Positions 1-8,582 are shown, counted from the stretch's first letter. The stretch: DNA of 64,000 bases from Peptostreptococcaceae bacterium VA2 (GCA_000686145.1 JMMB01000007.1:434001-498000), one strand, 5' to 3'. Translations and numbers: made by a program. Notes: a model not told the origin generated them from the sequence alone.

Positions 1-483
1 ATAGGATGTAGTAAATGTGCAAAGTCTTGTCCTACAAATGCTATATCTATTGTAAACAAAAAAGCAGTTATAGACCATGAAGTTTGTTATGGATGTGGGG
101 AATGTCCAACGGTTTGCCCAACTAGAGCTGTAAACGTTCAATGGGATACTGATGAAGATTTATTTATAGAAAAAATGGCCGAGTTTGCATATGGAGCAGT
201 AGCTAACAAAAAGGATAAAGTAGGATATATGACTTTTGTAATGAACGTAACTCCACTTTGCGATTGTGCACCTTGGTCAGGAAGACCGATAGCTCATGAT
301 ATTGGTATATTAGCATCAAAAGACCCAATAGCACTAGAGCAAGCTTGTTATGACTTAGTATGTAAGGAAATGGGTCATGATGTATTTAAGCATGCTCATC
401 CAAAGATTAATTCTACAAGAATAATAGACTATGCTTGTGAAATGGGTATGGGAAGTAAAGAATACGAATTAATTAAAATATAG
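1..483 (+). CDS. DUF362-type 4Fe-4S ferredoxin-domain protein, C-terminal part
   Basis: The gene runs in from outside the window, so only its last 160 residues are visible. They begin inside one 4Fe-4S motif (visible Cys 3, 6 and 10, followed by Pro) and continue into a complete second one (Cys 29, 32, 35 and 39, followed by Pro). After this bacterial-ferredoxin segment comes a stretch of about 110 residues with LCDCAPWSG and [17 protein letters not shown] recognise this pattern from the DUF362 family of clostridial iron-sulfur proteins. The family is predicted to be involved in electron transfer, but its substrate is unknown. The reading frame is open from base 1 and stops at 483. The family call is by pattern recognition only; the N-terminal domain is not available to confirm it. 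Confidence 0.75.
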   Translation: MGCSKCAKSCPTNAISIVNKKAVIDHEVCYGCGECPTVCPTRAVNVQWDTDEDLFIEKMAEFAYGAVANKKDKVGYMTFVMNVTPLCDCAPWSGRPIAHDIGILASKDPIALEQACYDLVCKEMGHDVFKHAHPKINSTRIIDYACEMGMGSKEYELIKI

Positions 484-557
484 TATAGTACTAGATTCAT
501 TTAAATTTATATATACTTTATTAATATGATTTATAATCAATTATTGGAGGAGTATAA

Positions 558-821
558 ATGAAAATGTATTTAAGAAAAAAAGGATATAAAAAAGGAAGTA
601 CAAATAATATTCCTAATGTAATAGCATTTACTATGATTAGAAATTTCTTGAGTGACAAAAGCTATGAGTATATGAGAAAAGATTATTTTATTAATAACTT
701 AAATTCTAAGCAAGTCAATAGAGCTATGAAGGATGTCAAAGATTTATTTAAAGACTACAAAGGGTTAGATGTAGTTACAATGGAAAATCCAGAAGGAAAT
801 ATAACTAAATTTATATTATAA
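558..821 (+). CDS. Small protein of unknown function
   Basis: This is an 87-residue, lysine-rich protein that I do not recognise. A GGAGG Shine-Dalgarno sequence lies 7 bases before the ATG at 558, which supports real translation. The sequence shows no membrane segment or signal peptide. The middle part (about residues 30-70) looks helical and charged, and could be a small winged-helix or regulatory fold, but that is a guess. It stands alone between the iron-sulfur protein and the biotin operon and is closed by a strong terminator immediately downstream, so it is probably expressed independently of the biotin genes. Confidence 0.6.
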   Translation: MKMYLRKKGYKKGSTNNIPNVIAFTMIRNFLSDKSYEYMRKDYFINNLNSKQVNRAMKDVKDLFKDYKGLDVVTMENPEGNITKFIL

Positions 822-829
822 AATAAATA

Positions 830-868
830 AAAACACTCTTGCAAACTATAAATTGTAAGAGTGTTTTT
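830..868 (+). terminator. Rho-independent terminator
   Basis: An inverted repeat (AAAACACTCTTGCAA against TTGTAAGAGTGTTTTT) forms a long stem with a short loop and ends in a T-run. It closes the small unknown gene and isolates the biotin operon promoter that follows. Confidence 0.85.
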
Positions 869-875
869 GCTATAT

Positions 876-929
876 ATGTAAACCTAAAAATATAAAATGG
901 TTGACTAAAATAAAACATATAATTACAAT
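876..929 (+). promoter_or_regulatory. Biotin operon promoter with BirA-type operator
   Basis: A -35 box TTGACT (901-906) and a -10 box TACAAT (924-929) are separated by 17 bases. Overlapping the -35 is an imperfect palindrome, TGTAAACC (877-884), 14 bases, then GGTTGACT (899-906). This matches the layout of Firmicute BirA operators (TTGTTAACC and its complement around a 13-15 base gap). Bound biotinyl-AMP-BirA would hide the -35 box, so the bio operon is predicted to be repressed when biotin is plentiful. Confidence 0.75.
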
Positions 930-976
930 AATAAATATAGATAACAGCAATATAAAATTAGATGGAGGTAAACAAT

Positions 977-1927
977 ATGATAAAAAAATTAGTAGAAGAT
1001 ATTAAAAATGGATATTTGATAAATAAAAAAGAAGCATTTGAACTTTTAAAATATGATGTAAAAATATTAGGACAATGCGCTAATGAAATAAGAGAGTATT
1101 TCATGGGAAATAAGTTCGACTTATGTTGTATAGTGAATGGAAAGAGTGGAAAATGTAGCGAAGATTGTAAATTCTGCGCACAGTCAGCTTATCATAACAC
1201 TAATGTAGAAGTATATGATTTATTAAGCGAAGAAGAGTTTTTAAAAGATGCTAAGTATCACCACGACAAAGAAGTTAAAAGATACTCAATAGTTACATCT
1301 GGAAGAAAATTAAATAAAAATGAATTGCAAGAAATATGCAAATCATATAAAGCAATAAATAATGAAGTAGGAATAAAAACTTGTGCATCGCATGGACTAT
1401 TAAGTGAAGAGGACTTAATTAGCCTAAAGAAAGCAGGAGTAAAAAGGTATCATAATAACCTAGAGACTTCGAGAAATTACTTTTCAAAGATATGCAGTAC
1501 TCATACATATGATGATAAGATAAAAACAATAAAAGAGGCGCAAAATTCAGGGCTTGAAGTTTGTAGTGGAGGAATAATGGGTCTTGGAGAAAGTGAAGAA
1601 GATAGAATAGATATGGCATTTGAATTAAGAAATTTGAATATAAAATCAATACCATTAAATATGCTTAATCCTATTGAAGGAACTCCCATGGAAAATATGA
1701 GAGGTATAACAGAAGAAGAATTTTTAAAAGCTTTAGCTATATTCAGATTTATAAATCCAAATAGTCAAATAAGATTAGCTGGGGGAAGAACCTCTTTAAC
1801 TAAATATGGAATATTAGCATTTAAAGGTGGGGCAAATGCGACTATAACTGGAGATATGCTCACAACTTGTGGGAATAAAATAGTTGATGATGTGAAAATG
1901 ATAAAAGAATTAGGATTTGAGATATAA
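977..1927 (+). CDS. bioB: Biotin synthase
   Basis: This radical-SAM enzyme inserts sulfur into dethiobiotin, the last step of biotin synthesis. The 316-residue protein has the CxxxCxxC cluster motif at Cys60, Cys64 and Cys67 (SEDCKFCAQS), the YHNNLETS segment and VCSGGIMGLGE, all typical of BioB. An in-frame ATG at 962 exists, but the GGAGG directly after it is the ribosome-binding site for the ATG at 977, so I start there. Compared with E. coli BioB, the auxiliary-cluster ligands equivalent to Cys128, Cys188 and Arg260 are present, but the Cys97 position reads Ser (RYSIVTSGR). This fits the variant biotin synthases of obligate anaerobes. It is the first gene of the bio operon. Confidence 0.95.
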   Translation: MIKKLVEDIKNGYLINKKEAFELLKYDVKILGQCANEIREYFMGNKFDLCCIVNGKSGKCSEDCKFCAQSAYHNTNVEVYDLLSEEEFLKDAKYHHDKEVKRYSIVTSGRKLNKNELQEICKSYKAINNEVGIKTCASHGLLSEEDLISLKKAGVKRYHNNLETSRNYFSKICSTHTYDDKIKTIKEAQNSGLEVCSGGIMGLGESEEDRIDMAFELRNLNIKSIPLNMLNPIEGTPMENMRGITEEEFLKALAIFRFINPNSQIRLAGGRTSLTKYGILAFKGGANATITGDMLTTCGNKIVDDVKMIKELGFEI

Positions 1928-1960
1928 AAATAAATAGGTTTACTTAAAAAGGAGGGCATT

Positions 1961-2665
1961 ATGGGAAAGGGAATTTTTATAATAGGAACAGATACAGATG
2001 TTGGAAAGACATTTGTAACAGCAGGTTTAATATATAAGCTAAAAGAAAATGGGTACAATGCGATTGCATTTAAGCCGATTCAAAGTGGTGGAATTTTAAG
2101 TGATGATAAAAAAGCTTTAATTCCACCAGATATTAAATATATAAAAGAAATATGTGATATAGAAGATGAGTATTCTCATATGAATACATATTGTTTAAAA
2201 GAAGAAGTATCACCACATTTAGCAGCAATAATAGAGAATAAAAATATTTCAAAAGAAAAGATAATAAATCATTATAAAAGTTTACTAGCTAATTATGATT
2301 ATGTAATTGTTGAAGGTGCAGGAGGTATTGTAGTTCCTTTGATTGATAATGATTATTTTATATATGACTTGATAAAAGATTTAAATCTTGATGTATTGAT
2401 TGTAGCTAAAGCTGGAGTAGGAACTATAAATCACACGACACTTACAGCTGAGTTTTTAAAACAAAAGAATATAAAATCAAAAGGAATTGTTATAAATCAA
2501 TATAATGATAAATTTTATGAAAAAGATAATATAAAAGTAATATCTAAATTAACTAAATTAGATATTGTACATAAAATCAAAAATATAGAAAAGCCTACAG
2601 TAGAAAATATCAAAAGTGAGTATAGAAACTTAGATTTAGGAAAAATCTTAAATTTATTTAATTAA
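1961..2665 (+). CDS. bioD: Dethiobiotin synthetase
   Basis: BioD closes the ureido ring of dethiobiotin from 7,8-diaminopelargonate, CO2 and ATP. The 234-residue protein starts with the BioD P-loop GTDTDVGKT (residues 9-17). It continues with AFKPIQSG and [11 protein letters not shown], which in this family contribute to the nucleotide and diaminopelargonate sites. An AAGGAGG ribosome-binding site precedes the ATG. It sits 33 bases after bioB and 14 bases before bioA, in the same operon. Length is typical of the family and I see no missing motif. Confidence 0.95.
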   Translation: MGKGIFIIGTDTDVGKTFVTAGLIYKLKENGYNAIAFKPIQSGGILSDDKKALIPPDIKYIKEICDIEDEYSHMNTYCLKEEVSPHLAAIIENKNISKEKIINHYKSLLANYDYVIVEGAGGIVVPLIDNDYFIYDLIKDLNLDVLIVAKAGVGTINHTTLTAEFLKQKNIKSKGIVINQYNDKFYEKDNIKVISKLTKLDIVHKIKNIEKPTVENIKSEYRNLDLGKILNLFN

Positions 2666-2679
2666 AAGGAGATAAAGCT

Positions 2680-4041
2680 ATGAGTATGAAAAAACTACAA
2701 GAAAAAGATTTAAAGTATGTATGGCATCCATGTTCTCAAATGAAAGATTATGAAAAATTCCCACCTATAGTAATTGAAAAAGGAAAAGGAGTATTTTTAG
2801 AGGATATAGAAGGAAAAAAATACTTAGATGCAGTTTCATCTTGGTGGGTAAATTTATTTGGACATTCAAATCAAAGAATAAATGATGCTCTATACAATCA
2901 AGCTAATTCTTTAGAACATGTAATATTTGCAAACTTTACTCATAAACCAGCAATAGAGCTTTGCGAAAGAATAGTATCTTTAACTCCAGATAGATTGCAA
3001 AAGGTATTCTTTGGAGATAATGGATCATCTGCTATAGAGATAGCTCTAAAACTTAGTTTTCAATATCATCAACAAATAGGAAAAACTAAAAAAACTAGAT
3101 TTGTAAATATTTCAGATGCATATCATGGTGAAACTATAGGGGCTTTATCTATGGGGGATGTAGATTTATATAGTAAAGTATATAAACCGATACTTTTAGA
3201 TTCTGAAAAGGTAGAGGGTCCAGACTGTTTTAGATGTAAATACAATAAGGAACGAAATACTTGTAATGCTGAATGTTTTATAAATATGGAAGAAAAAATT
3301 AAACAAATACATCAAGAAGTAAGCGCAATAATAATAGAGCCATTAGTACAGTGTGCAGCAGGTATGAAAATATATTCTCCTAAATATTTAGTTAAGTTAA
3401 GAGAGCTTTGTGATAAATATGATATAAATATGATTGCTGATGAAATAGCAGTTGGATTTGGGAGAACGGGAAAGATGTTTGCGTGTGAACATGCAGATAT
3501 TTCACCAGATATAATGTGCTTATCAAAAGGACTGACAGCTGGGTATATGCCACTTTCATTAGTATTAATGAGTAATAAAATATATGATGCATTTTATGAT
3601 GAGTACGATACAATGAAAGCTTTTTTACATAGTCATAGTTACTCTGGAAATCCACTTGGGTGTAGTATAGCAGTGGAAACATTAAATATATTTGAAGATG
3701 AAGATGTAATAAATAAAAATAAAATAAAAAGTGAATATCTAAGAAATAAAGTAGAAAGCGTACTAAAAGAGATACCTAATGTAGGTGAATATAGACAAAC
3801 AGGTATGATTGGTGCTATTGAATTAGTAAAAGACAAGAATACTAAAGAACCTATTGATTATGAAAAAAGGGTAGGATATAACATATACCAAAAAGCTCTA
3901 AAAAAAGGTGTTTTACTAAGAGCACTAGGAAACATAGTTTACTTTATGCCACCATATGTAATAACTGAAGAAGAAATAGATTTTATGGTAGAAGTAGCAA
4001 AAGATAGTATTATAGAATATTTTAATGAAAATAGATTATAG
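2680..4041 (+). CDS. bioA: Adenosylmethionine-8-amino-7-oxononanoate aminotransferase
   Basis: BioA is a class III PLP aminotransferase that converts 8-amino-7-oxononanoate (KAPA) to diaminopelargonate, usually with S-adenosylmethionine as amino donor. The 453-residue protein carries the family N-terminus ([12 protein letters not shown]), a [13 protein letters not shown] cofactor-phosphate region, [13 protein letters not shown] and the likely Schiff-base lysine Lys283 in [13 protein letters not shown] four-cysteine insert (Cys183, 186, 195 and 199) looks like a small metal or structural site and occurs in some related aminotransferases. The start has AAGGAG 8 bases upstream. Whether SAM or lysine is the amino donor cannot be told by eye. 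Confidence 0.93.
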   Translation: MSMKKLQEKDLKYVWHPCSQMKDYEKFPPIVIEKGKGVFLEDIEGKKYLDAVSSWWVNLFGHSNQRINDALYNQANSLEHVIFANFTHKPAIELCERIVSLTPDRLQKVFFGDNGSSAIEIALKLSFQYHQQIGKTKKTRFVNISDAYHGETIGALSMGDVDLYSKVYKPILLDSEKVEGPDCFRCKYNKERNTCNAECFINMEEKIKQIHQEVSAIIIEPLVQCAAGMKIYSPKYLVKLRELCDKYDINMIADEIAVGFGRTGKMFACEHADISPDIMCLSKGLTAGYMPLSLVLMSNKIYDAFYDEYDTMKAFLHSHSYSGNPLGCSIAVETLNIFEDEDVINKNKIKSEYLRNKVESVLKEIPNVGEYRQTGMIGAIELVKDKNTKEPIDYEKRVGYNIYQKALKKGVLLRALGNIVYFMPPYVITEEEIDFMVEVAKDSIIEYFNENRL

Positions 4042-4056
4042 GTAAGGAATAAGTTT

Positions 4057-4560
4057 ATGAATAATAAAAGTAGGGAGATAACACTAGTATCATTACTAGC
4101 AGTTATAATTGCAATATCAGGTACTTTTAAACTTCCAGGCATAATACCAGGAACAGAATTTCAAATGTCTGCACCAATAGCAATAGGTATATGTGCAACA
4201 TTTGGGTTTAAAAGATATATAACAGCAGGGATAATAGCTAGCTTTATAAATTTAATTATGGGAACTCATACGGTATTAAATGTAATTGTAGCTATGGTGT
4301 TTAGGATAGTTGCAGGAGGTACAATAAGCTATTTAGGAACTGGTATTATAATTGTTTCTCTAGCTGGTCCTCTGGGAACTTTTGTAGGAAGAATAGTAAT
4401 GTCATATATAGTTGGAACACCATTAAAGGTATTAGTAATAGCATCATTACCAGGTATGGTTTATACAATGATATCTTCATATTTCATTTATAAAGTAATA
4501 GAAAAAATAGTAAAAAACACACCATATAAGAATTTTATTAAATTTAAAAAAGTAGGATGA
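4057..4560 (+). CDS. ECF-transporter S-component-like membrane protein in the biotin operon
   Basis: This is a 167-residue, very hydrophobic protein with about five or six membrane helices and a short basic C-terminal tail. Its size and architecture match the substrate-binding S-components of energy-coupling factor transporters. Its early GTFKLPGIIPGTEFQMSAPIAIGICATFGFK-like region (about residues 22-53), in which a helix is followed by a charged turn, fits that class. It does not read like a classical BioY, so I do not call it BioY. It lies between bioA and bioW, 15 bases after bioA and 7 bases before bioW, so it is co-expressed with pimelate-dependent biotin synthesis. Uptake of pimelate, a later precursor or biotin is inferred from position only. 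Confidence 0.6.
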   Translation: MNNKSREITLVSLLAVIIAISGTFKLPGIIPGTEFQMSAPIAIGICATFGFKRYITAGIIASFINLIMGTHTVLNVIVAMVFRIVAGGTISYLGTGIIIVSLAGPLGTFVGRIVMSYIVGTPLKVLVIASLPGMVYTMISSYFIYKVIEKIVKNTPYKNFIKFKKVG

Positions 4561-4567
4561 TTAATAT

Positions 4568-5359
4568 ATGAAATTATATAGTATAAAGATGAGGTCCTCA
4601 AAAGATCATAATCATATATCTGGGGCTGAAAATATAATTAACGAAGGTGATTTAGAAAAAGGTGTTAATTTATTGATAAAACGGGCATTATCTCATTGTA
4701 AGGGAAGTGCTGATTCTATAAATATAAAAATTGAAGAAATAATAAAAGAAGAGATAGATATAATAGAGCCTCTACAAGTTACAACTGTTGATGTAGATAA
4801 TTATGAACAAGGATTAAAGGGAGTAAGAATTGTATTAAATAACTTAGGAATAGAAAATGAAAAGATAGATAAAATAGTAAATTTATTTATAGATACAAAA
4901 CACATGAGAGGTGCCATATTACTAGATATTCATACTATGAAGAGACTAGAGTACGATAAAAATAGAGGGATTAGAGCTACATATATGGATTTTCAAAATA
5001 GTAAAATTAATCATTTAAGTAAAGAAAAAAAATATAATTCTCATTTTATAGAAGCACTAGCTCTTGCTAGTAAGGTTGCAAATTCTCCTTATATAATAGG
5101 GGAAATATGCTGTTCTGATGATGTAGATTATACAGCTGGATATATAGCTTGTAAAAAATATGGATATATTAGATTTAATCATTTAAAAAAATATGGAGAT
5201 ATAAATGGTGGAAGAATATTTTTATATGATTCATCTATTGATAATTTAGATAAATGCATAGATTATATTGAAAACAAAAAAGTTCTTATAAAAGATGATA
5301 TAAAGCTTAATAAAAATTTATCTTATGAAGAACTTAAAATGATGAACAAGAAGGGCTGA
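4568..5359 (+). CDS. bioW: 6-carboxyhexanoate-CoA ligase (pimeloyl-CoA synthetase)
   Basis: BioW activates free pimelate to pimeloyl-CoA with ATP and CoA, providing the substrate for BioF. The 263-residue protein begins with the family signature YSIKMRSSKDHNHISGAE (residues 4-21) and contains KGVRIVLNNLG, HMRGAILLD and RGIRATYMDF, which I recognise as conserved BioW blocks. Its RBS (TAGGATGA) overlaps the end of the upstream membrane-protein gene, indicating tight co-expression. The genome segment shows no bioC, bioH or bioI, so pimelate must come from outside or from another route. A hairpin overlaps its stop codon. Confidence 0.93.
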   Translation: MKLYSIKMRSSKDHNHISGAENIINEGDLEKGVNLLIKRALSHCKGSADSINIKIEEIIKEEIDIIEPLQVTTVDVDNYEQGLKGVRIVLNNLGIENEKIDKIVNLFIDTKHMRGAILLDIHTMKRLEYDKNRGIRATYMDFQNSKINHLSKEKKYNSHFIEALALASKVANSPYIIGEICCSDDVDYTAGYIACKKYGYIRFNHLKKYGDINGGRIFLYDSSIDNLDKCIDYIENKKVLIKDDIKLNKNLSYEELKMMNKKG

Positions 5360-5374
5360 ATTTCAGCCCTTCTT
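5348..5374 (+). terminator. Stem-loop overlapping the bioW stop codon
   Basis: An 11-bp perfect stem (AAGAAGGGCTG and CAGCCCTTCTT, loop of 5) includes the bioW TGA stop and is followed by a weak T-rich tail (ATTTTA). It could be a partial terminator or an mRNA-stability hairpin that sets bioF expression below bioW. No new promoter is evident before bioF, so full termination is unlikely. Confidence 0.5.
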
Positions 5375-5406
5375 ATTTTAAATAAAAATAAAAAAGGGAG
5401 ATAATT

Positions 5407-6555
5407 ATGTTAGATATAAACAATAAACTACAAAAAATTAAAGATAATAATTTATATAGAGAAATTAGATATTTAAGTAAACCTCAAGATAAAATTACAG
5501 TAATAGATGGGAAAAAGGTGCTTTTAATGTCATCAAATAATTATCTAGGACTTTGTAATAATAACAAAGTAAAGCAAGCATCAATAGATGCAATAAATAA
5601 ATATGGATTAGGATCAGGTGGCTCTAGGTTAACTACAGGAAGTTATGATTTACACAAAGAATTAGAAGAAAAAATAGCAAAGTTTAAAAACTGTGAAGGT
5701 GCATTAATATTTAATAATGGGTATATGGCTAATCTAGGAGTTATTTCTGCAATATGTGATGAAGAATACTATATATTTAGTGATGAATTAAATCATGCAA
5801 GTATAATAGATGGATGTAAATTATCTAAAGGTAAAATAGTTATATATAAGCATAATGATATTAATGATTTGAAGGAAAAAGTTAAAGCTAATAAATTTAA
5901 AAAAGGAATTATAGTTACGGATAGTGTATTTAGCATGGATGGTGATATTGCCAATATACCAGAGATTGTTAAAATAGCTAAAGAATATAATTTACTTACT
6001 TTAGTAGATGATGCACATGCCACAGGGGTCATAGGTAAATTAGGAAAAGGAAGTAGTGAGTATTTTAATTGTGATATAGATATAACAGTAGGAACACTAA
6101 GCAAGGCAATCGGTAGCGAAGGTGGATTTGTATGTGGAAATAAAAATATTATAGATTTTTTGAAAAATAGGTCAAGAAGCTTTATATTTTCAACAGCGCT
6201 ATCTCCGGTAGTAATAAGTGGAGCTATATCAAGTTTTGATATAATTCAAAATGACAATAGTCTGATTTTAAAACTTCAAAATAATATAGAGTATTTATGT
6301 AGAGGATTAAGATTAATTGGATATGAAGTTGATAGTAAAAGCCCTATTATACCTATAATGATAGGTGAAGAAGATAAGGCACTTAAATTTAGTGAAAATT
6401 TATTAGATGAAGGAATATATATACCGGCTATAAGGTATCCAACTGTAAAAAAAGGATATGCAATTCTTAGAATTACCGTGATGGCAACCCATGATTATGA
6501 AGACCTTGACTTTGTAATAAATAAAATAAATGAAGTTAAAAATAAAATTATGTAG
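5407..6555 (+). CDS. bioF: 8-amino-7-oxononanoate synthase
   Basis: BioF condenses pimeloyl-CoA with L-alanine to give KAPA, releasing CO2 and CoA. It is a PLP enzyme of the alpha-oxoamine synthase family. The 382-residue protein shows MSSNNYLGLCNN, GSGGSRLTTGSYDLHKELE, VDDAHATGVIG and the Schiff-base lysine Lys233 in TLSKAIGSEGG. The glycine-rich and HAT-type motifs do not separate it fully from 2-amino-3-ketobutyrate CoA ligase, but its place after bioW in a biotin operon settles the call. A good AAGGGAG RBS precedes the ATG. It is the last gene of the operon. Confidence 0.92.
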   Translation: MLDINNKLQKIKDNNLYREIRYLSKPQDKITVIDGKKVLLMSSNNYLGLCNNNKVKQASIDAINKYGLGSGGSRLTTGSYDLHKELEEKIAKFKNCEGALIFNNGYMANLGVISAICDEEYYIFSDELNHASIIDGCKLSKGKIVIYKHNDINDLKEKVKANKFKKGIIVTDSVFSMDGDIANIPEIVKIAKEYNLLTLVDDAHATGVIGKLGKGSSEYFNCDIDITVGTLSKAIGSEGGFVCGNKNIIDFLKNRSRSFIFSTALSPVVISGAISSFDIIQNDNSLILKLQNNIEYLCRGLRLIGYEVDSKSPIIPIMIGEEDKALKFSENLLDEGIYIPAIRYPTVKKGYAILRITVMATHDYEDLDFVINKINEVKNKIM

Positions 6556-6770
6556 AGTAGACTTAAAATAAAAGTGGTAAGATATGATTATAGAAAATGG
6601 TATAATATATATATATAAACCTAGGTTCAGTAGGTCAAAACACAAAAGAATGTTTATCAAAAGATATATTTGAGATTAAAGAATGTTTTGTTGAGTTTAT
6701 AACTCTTTAAATTACATCATAATATAAAGAGATTAGTAAATTTAAAAATTATAATAAGAAGGGATAAAAT
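6556..6770 (+). other. AT-rich intergenic region
   Basis: This is a 215-base gap after the biotin operon. It contains a TATAAT (6601-6606) without a convincing -35 box, and two copies of AAAGAATGTTT (about 6645 and 6677), each near a CAAAACA/TGTTTTG complementary pair. This may be the 5' leader of the next gene. I recognise no RNA family and see no clear terminator. Confidence 0.4.
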
Positions 6771-7619
6771 ATGTTTGGTTATGTTAAAATAAATAAAATG
6801 GATTTAACATTTAGGGAATACGAACATTACAGAGGTTATTATTGTGGTTTATGTAAATATCTAAAAGATAATCATGGTGAAATATCAAGGCTGTCTTTAA
6901 ATTACGATATAACATTTTTAATATTAGTATTAACAGCTATATATAGACCTGAATCTAAAGTTATTGAAGAAGGATGTATAGTTAATCCGTTTAAGAAGAA
7001 AAAGAAAACAATAAATGAAATAACAGAATATGCAGCAAGTATGAATGTTCTTTTAACTTATTATAAATTAGAAGATAACTTAAAAGATGATAAGGGCATA
7101 AAGGATAAATTAGCATATAATATATATAAGAGTAAATTAAAATTAGCATATGAAAAGTATCCTAAAAAAGCTCAAGTTATAAAGGAACAACTAGATATTT
7201 TGTATAATCTAGAAATAGAAAAAAATACAAATATAGATTTAGTATCAAATACATTTGGAAAGCTTATGGCAGAAATATTTGCATATAAACAAGATGAATT
7301 TGAAAAAGATTTAAGACAAATAGGTTTCAATGTAGGAAAGTATATATATTTACTTGATGCATATGAAGATTTAGATAAGGATTATAAAAAAGGAAGTTAT
7401 AATCCTTTCATAGAATACATAGACAAAAGAGAAGAGCTAAAAATAAGAGCAGATAAACTAATAAGTATGTCTTTAGGAATGTTATGTAGAGGAATTGATA
7501 ACTTAAATTTAGAGATGAATACAGGTATAATCGAGAATATTGTTTATTCGGGAGTTTACCTTAGATATCAAAATATTTTAGAAAAAGGGTGTGAAAGTAA
7601 TGTACAGCAACACATATAA
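6771..7619 (+). CDS. DUF5685-like protein of unknown function
   Basis: This 282-residue protein opens with MFGYVKINKMDLTFREYEHY followed by RGYYCGLCKYLKD. I recognise this start from a family of uncharacterised Firmicute proteins (DUF5685) often found beside DnaJ-like or TPR genes. The rest is largely alpha-helical and charged. It contains a YIYLLDAYEDLDKDYKKGSYNPF segment (around residues 196-218) rich in acidic residues, which in overall feel resembles all-helical isoprenoid-synthase-like folds, although I would not assign an enzymatic role. A CxxC pair near residue 25 could bind metal. It overlaps the next gene by 20 bases, indicating translational coupling. Function unknown. Confidence 0.7.
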   Translation: MFGYVKINKMDLTFREYEHYRGYYCGLCKYLKDNHGEISRLSLNYDITFLILVLTAIYRPESKVIEEGCIVNPFKKKKKTINEITEYAASMNVLLTYYKLEDNLKDDKGIKDKLAYNIYKSKLKLAYEKYPKKAQVIKEQLDILYNLEIEKNTNIDLVSNTFGKLMAEIFAYKQDEFEKDLRQIGFNVGKYIYLLDAYEDLDKDYKKGSYNPFIEYIDKREELKIRADKLISMSLGMLCRGIDNLNLEMNTGIIENIVYSGVYLRYQNILEKGCESNVQQHI

Positions 7620-8037
7620 CAATGAAAGTTTTATAAATGTAAGAAAATTTATTGCAAATAACGAGTTTGAAAAGGCTTATAACTTTTTAAAAAGTATAGG
7701 TGATAAGTGTTCAACATGGTACTATCTAAACGGCATTTCTTCTATGAATATAGGATACTATGAAGAAGGCGAAGAAAGTATAAAAAAAGCTAACACAATG
7801 GAACCTCAAAATATGGAGTACAAAAAAGCACTAGAAAGCTACAATTTTTATAGAGATGATTACAGAGATAGATCAAACAGATACAATAGAAGAAGACGTT
7901 CAGATTTAGGTGGATGTTGTTGCTGTTGTTGTGATGATTGCTGCTGTGGAGATGATTGTTGTGAAAACTGCACTAAATTATGGTGTTTAGATTCATGTTG
8001 CGAATGTTTTGGTGGAGACTTAGTAAGTTGTTGCTAG
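7600..8037 (+). CDS. TPR-like protein with a cysteine-rich tail
   Basis: I take the ATG at 7600, with AAAAGGG about 10 bases upstream, rather than the in-frame GTG at 7591. The 145-residue protein has an N-terminal helical pair (about residues 5-75; NNEFEKAYNFLKSIGDK, then YYEEGEESIKKANTMEP) that looks like tetratricopeptide repeats. It then has a basic RYNRRRRSD linker and a C-terminal tail with about 18 cysteines, including a run of six. Such tails could bind metal or be lipid-modified or oxidised. No function is known to me. It overlaps the DUF5685-like gene and lies 9 bases from a membrane-protein gene, so the three probably act together. Confidence 0.65.
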   Translation: MYSNTYNNESFINVRKFIANNEFEKAYNFLKSIGDKCSTWYYLNGISSMNIGYYEEGEESIKKANTMEPQNMEYKKALESYNFYRDDYRDRSNRYNRRRRSDLGGCCCCCCDDCCCGDDCCENCTKLWCLDSCCECFGGDLVSCC

Positions 8038-8046
8038 GGGGTTATC

Positions 8047-8538
8047 GTGAGTAAAAAAGTAGCCTATGGAGGCATTTTATTAGCAGTAAATATAATAATA
8101 TTATTACTTTTAAATATAATACCTATAAATACTCTATTTCTTATGGGATTGGCATCACTGCCGATATCTATAGTTATAATGGAGTTGGGACTTAAAAGTG
8201 GAGTTGCTTTTTATATGGGTTCTACGATTTTAAGTTTTATGGTTATGACAAATAAAGCTCAATGGGTTTTATATATATTAACTTTTGGATTATATGGAAT
8301 AGTAAAATATATAATAGAGCAAAATAAATCTATATATATGGAGTATTTACTCAAGATGGTATTTGCAAATATTATAATAGTTATAGTTTATTTCATATTA
8401 AAGCAGTTTGTATATATACCTGTAAATTTAATAACGATAGCAATTTTTGAAGTTGCATTTATAGTATATGATTATGTATATACTTCATTTATACATTACT
8501 ATAACCAAAACCTAAAGAAAAGAATTAAAAAAATATAA
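8047..8538 (+). CDS. Small integral membrane protein of unknown function
   Basis: A 163-residue hydrophobic protein with about five predicted membrane helices and a positively charged C-terminus (NLKKRIKKI). The start is GTG at 8047, preceded by AGGGGG. I do not recognise a family; the general layout is like small transporter subunits or DUF2232-type proteins, but no motif supports that. It is the last gene of a three-gene unit with the DUF5685-like and cysteine-tailed genes, and a strong terminator follows. Confidence 0.6.
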   Translation: MSKKVAYGGILLAVNIIILLLLNIIPINTLFLMGLASLPISIVIMELGLKSGVAFYMGSTILSFMVMTNKAQWVLYILTFGLYGIVKYIIEQNKSIYMEYLLKMVFANIIIVIVYFILKQFVYIPVNLITIAIFEVAFIVYDYVYTSFIHYYNQNLKKRIKKI

Positions 8539-8540
8539 AG

Positions 8541-8582
8541 AAAAATGCTATGTACTTTACCATAAAGCACATAGCATTTTTA
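8541..8582. terminator. Bidirectional rho-independent terminator
   Basis: AAAAATGCTATGTACTT pairs with AAGCACATAGCATTTTT around a short loop. It has A-runs and T-runs on both sides, so it can serve the + strand three-gene unit and the convergent phosphatase gene on the - strand. Confidence 0.85.
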
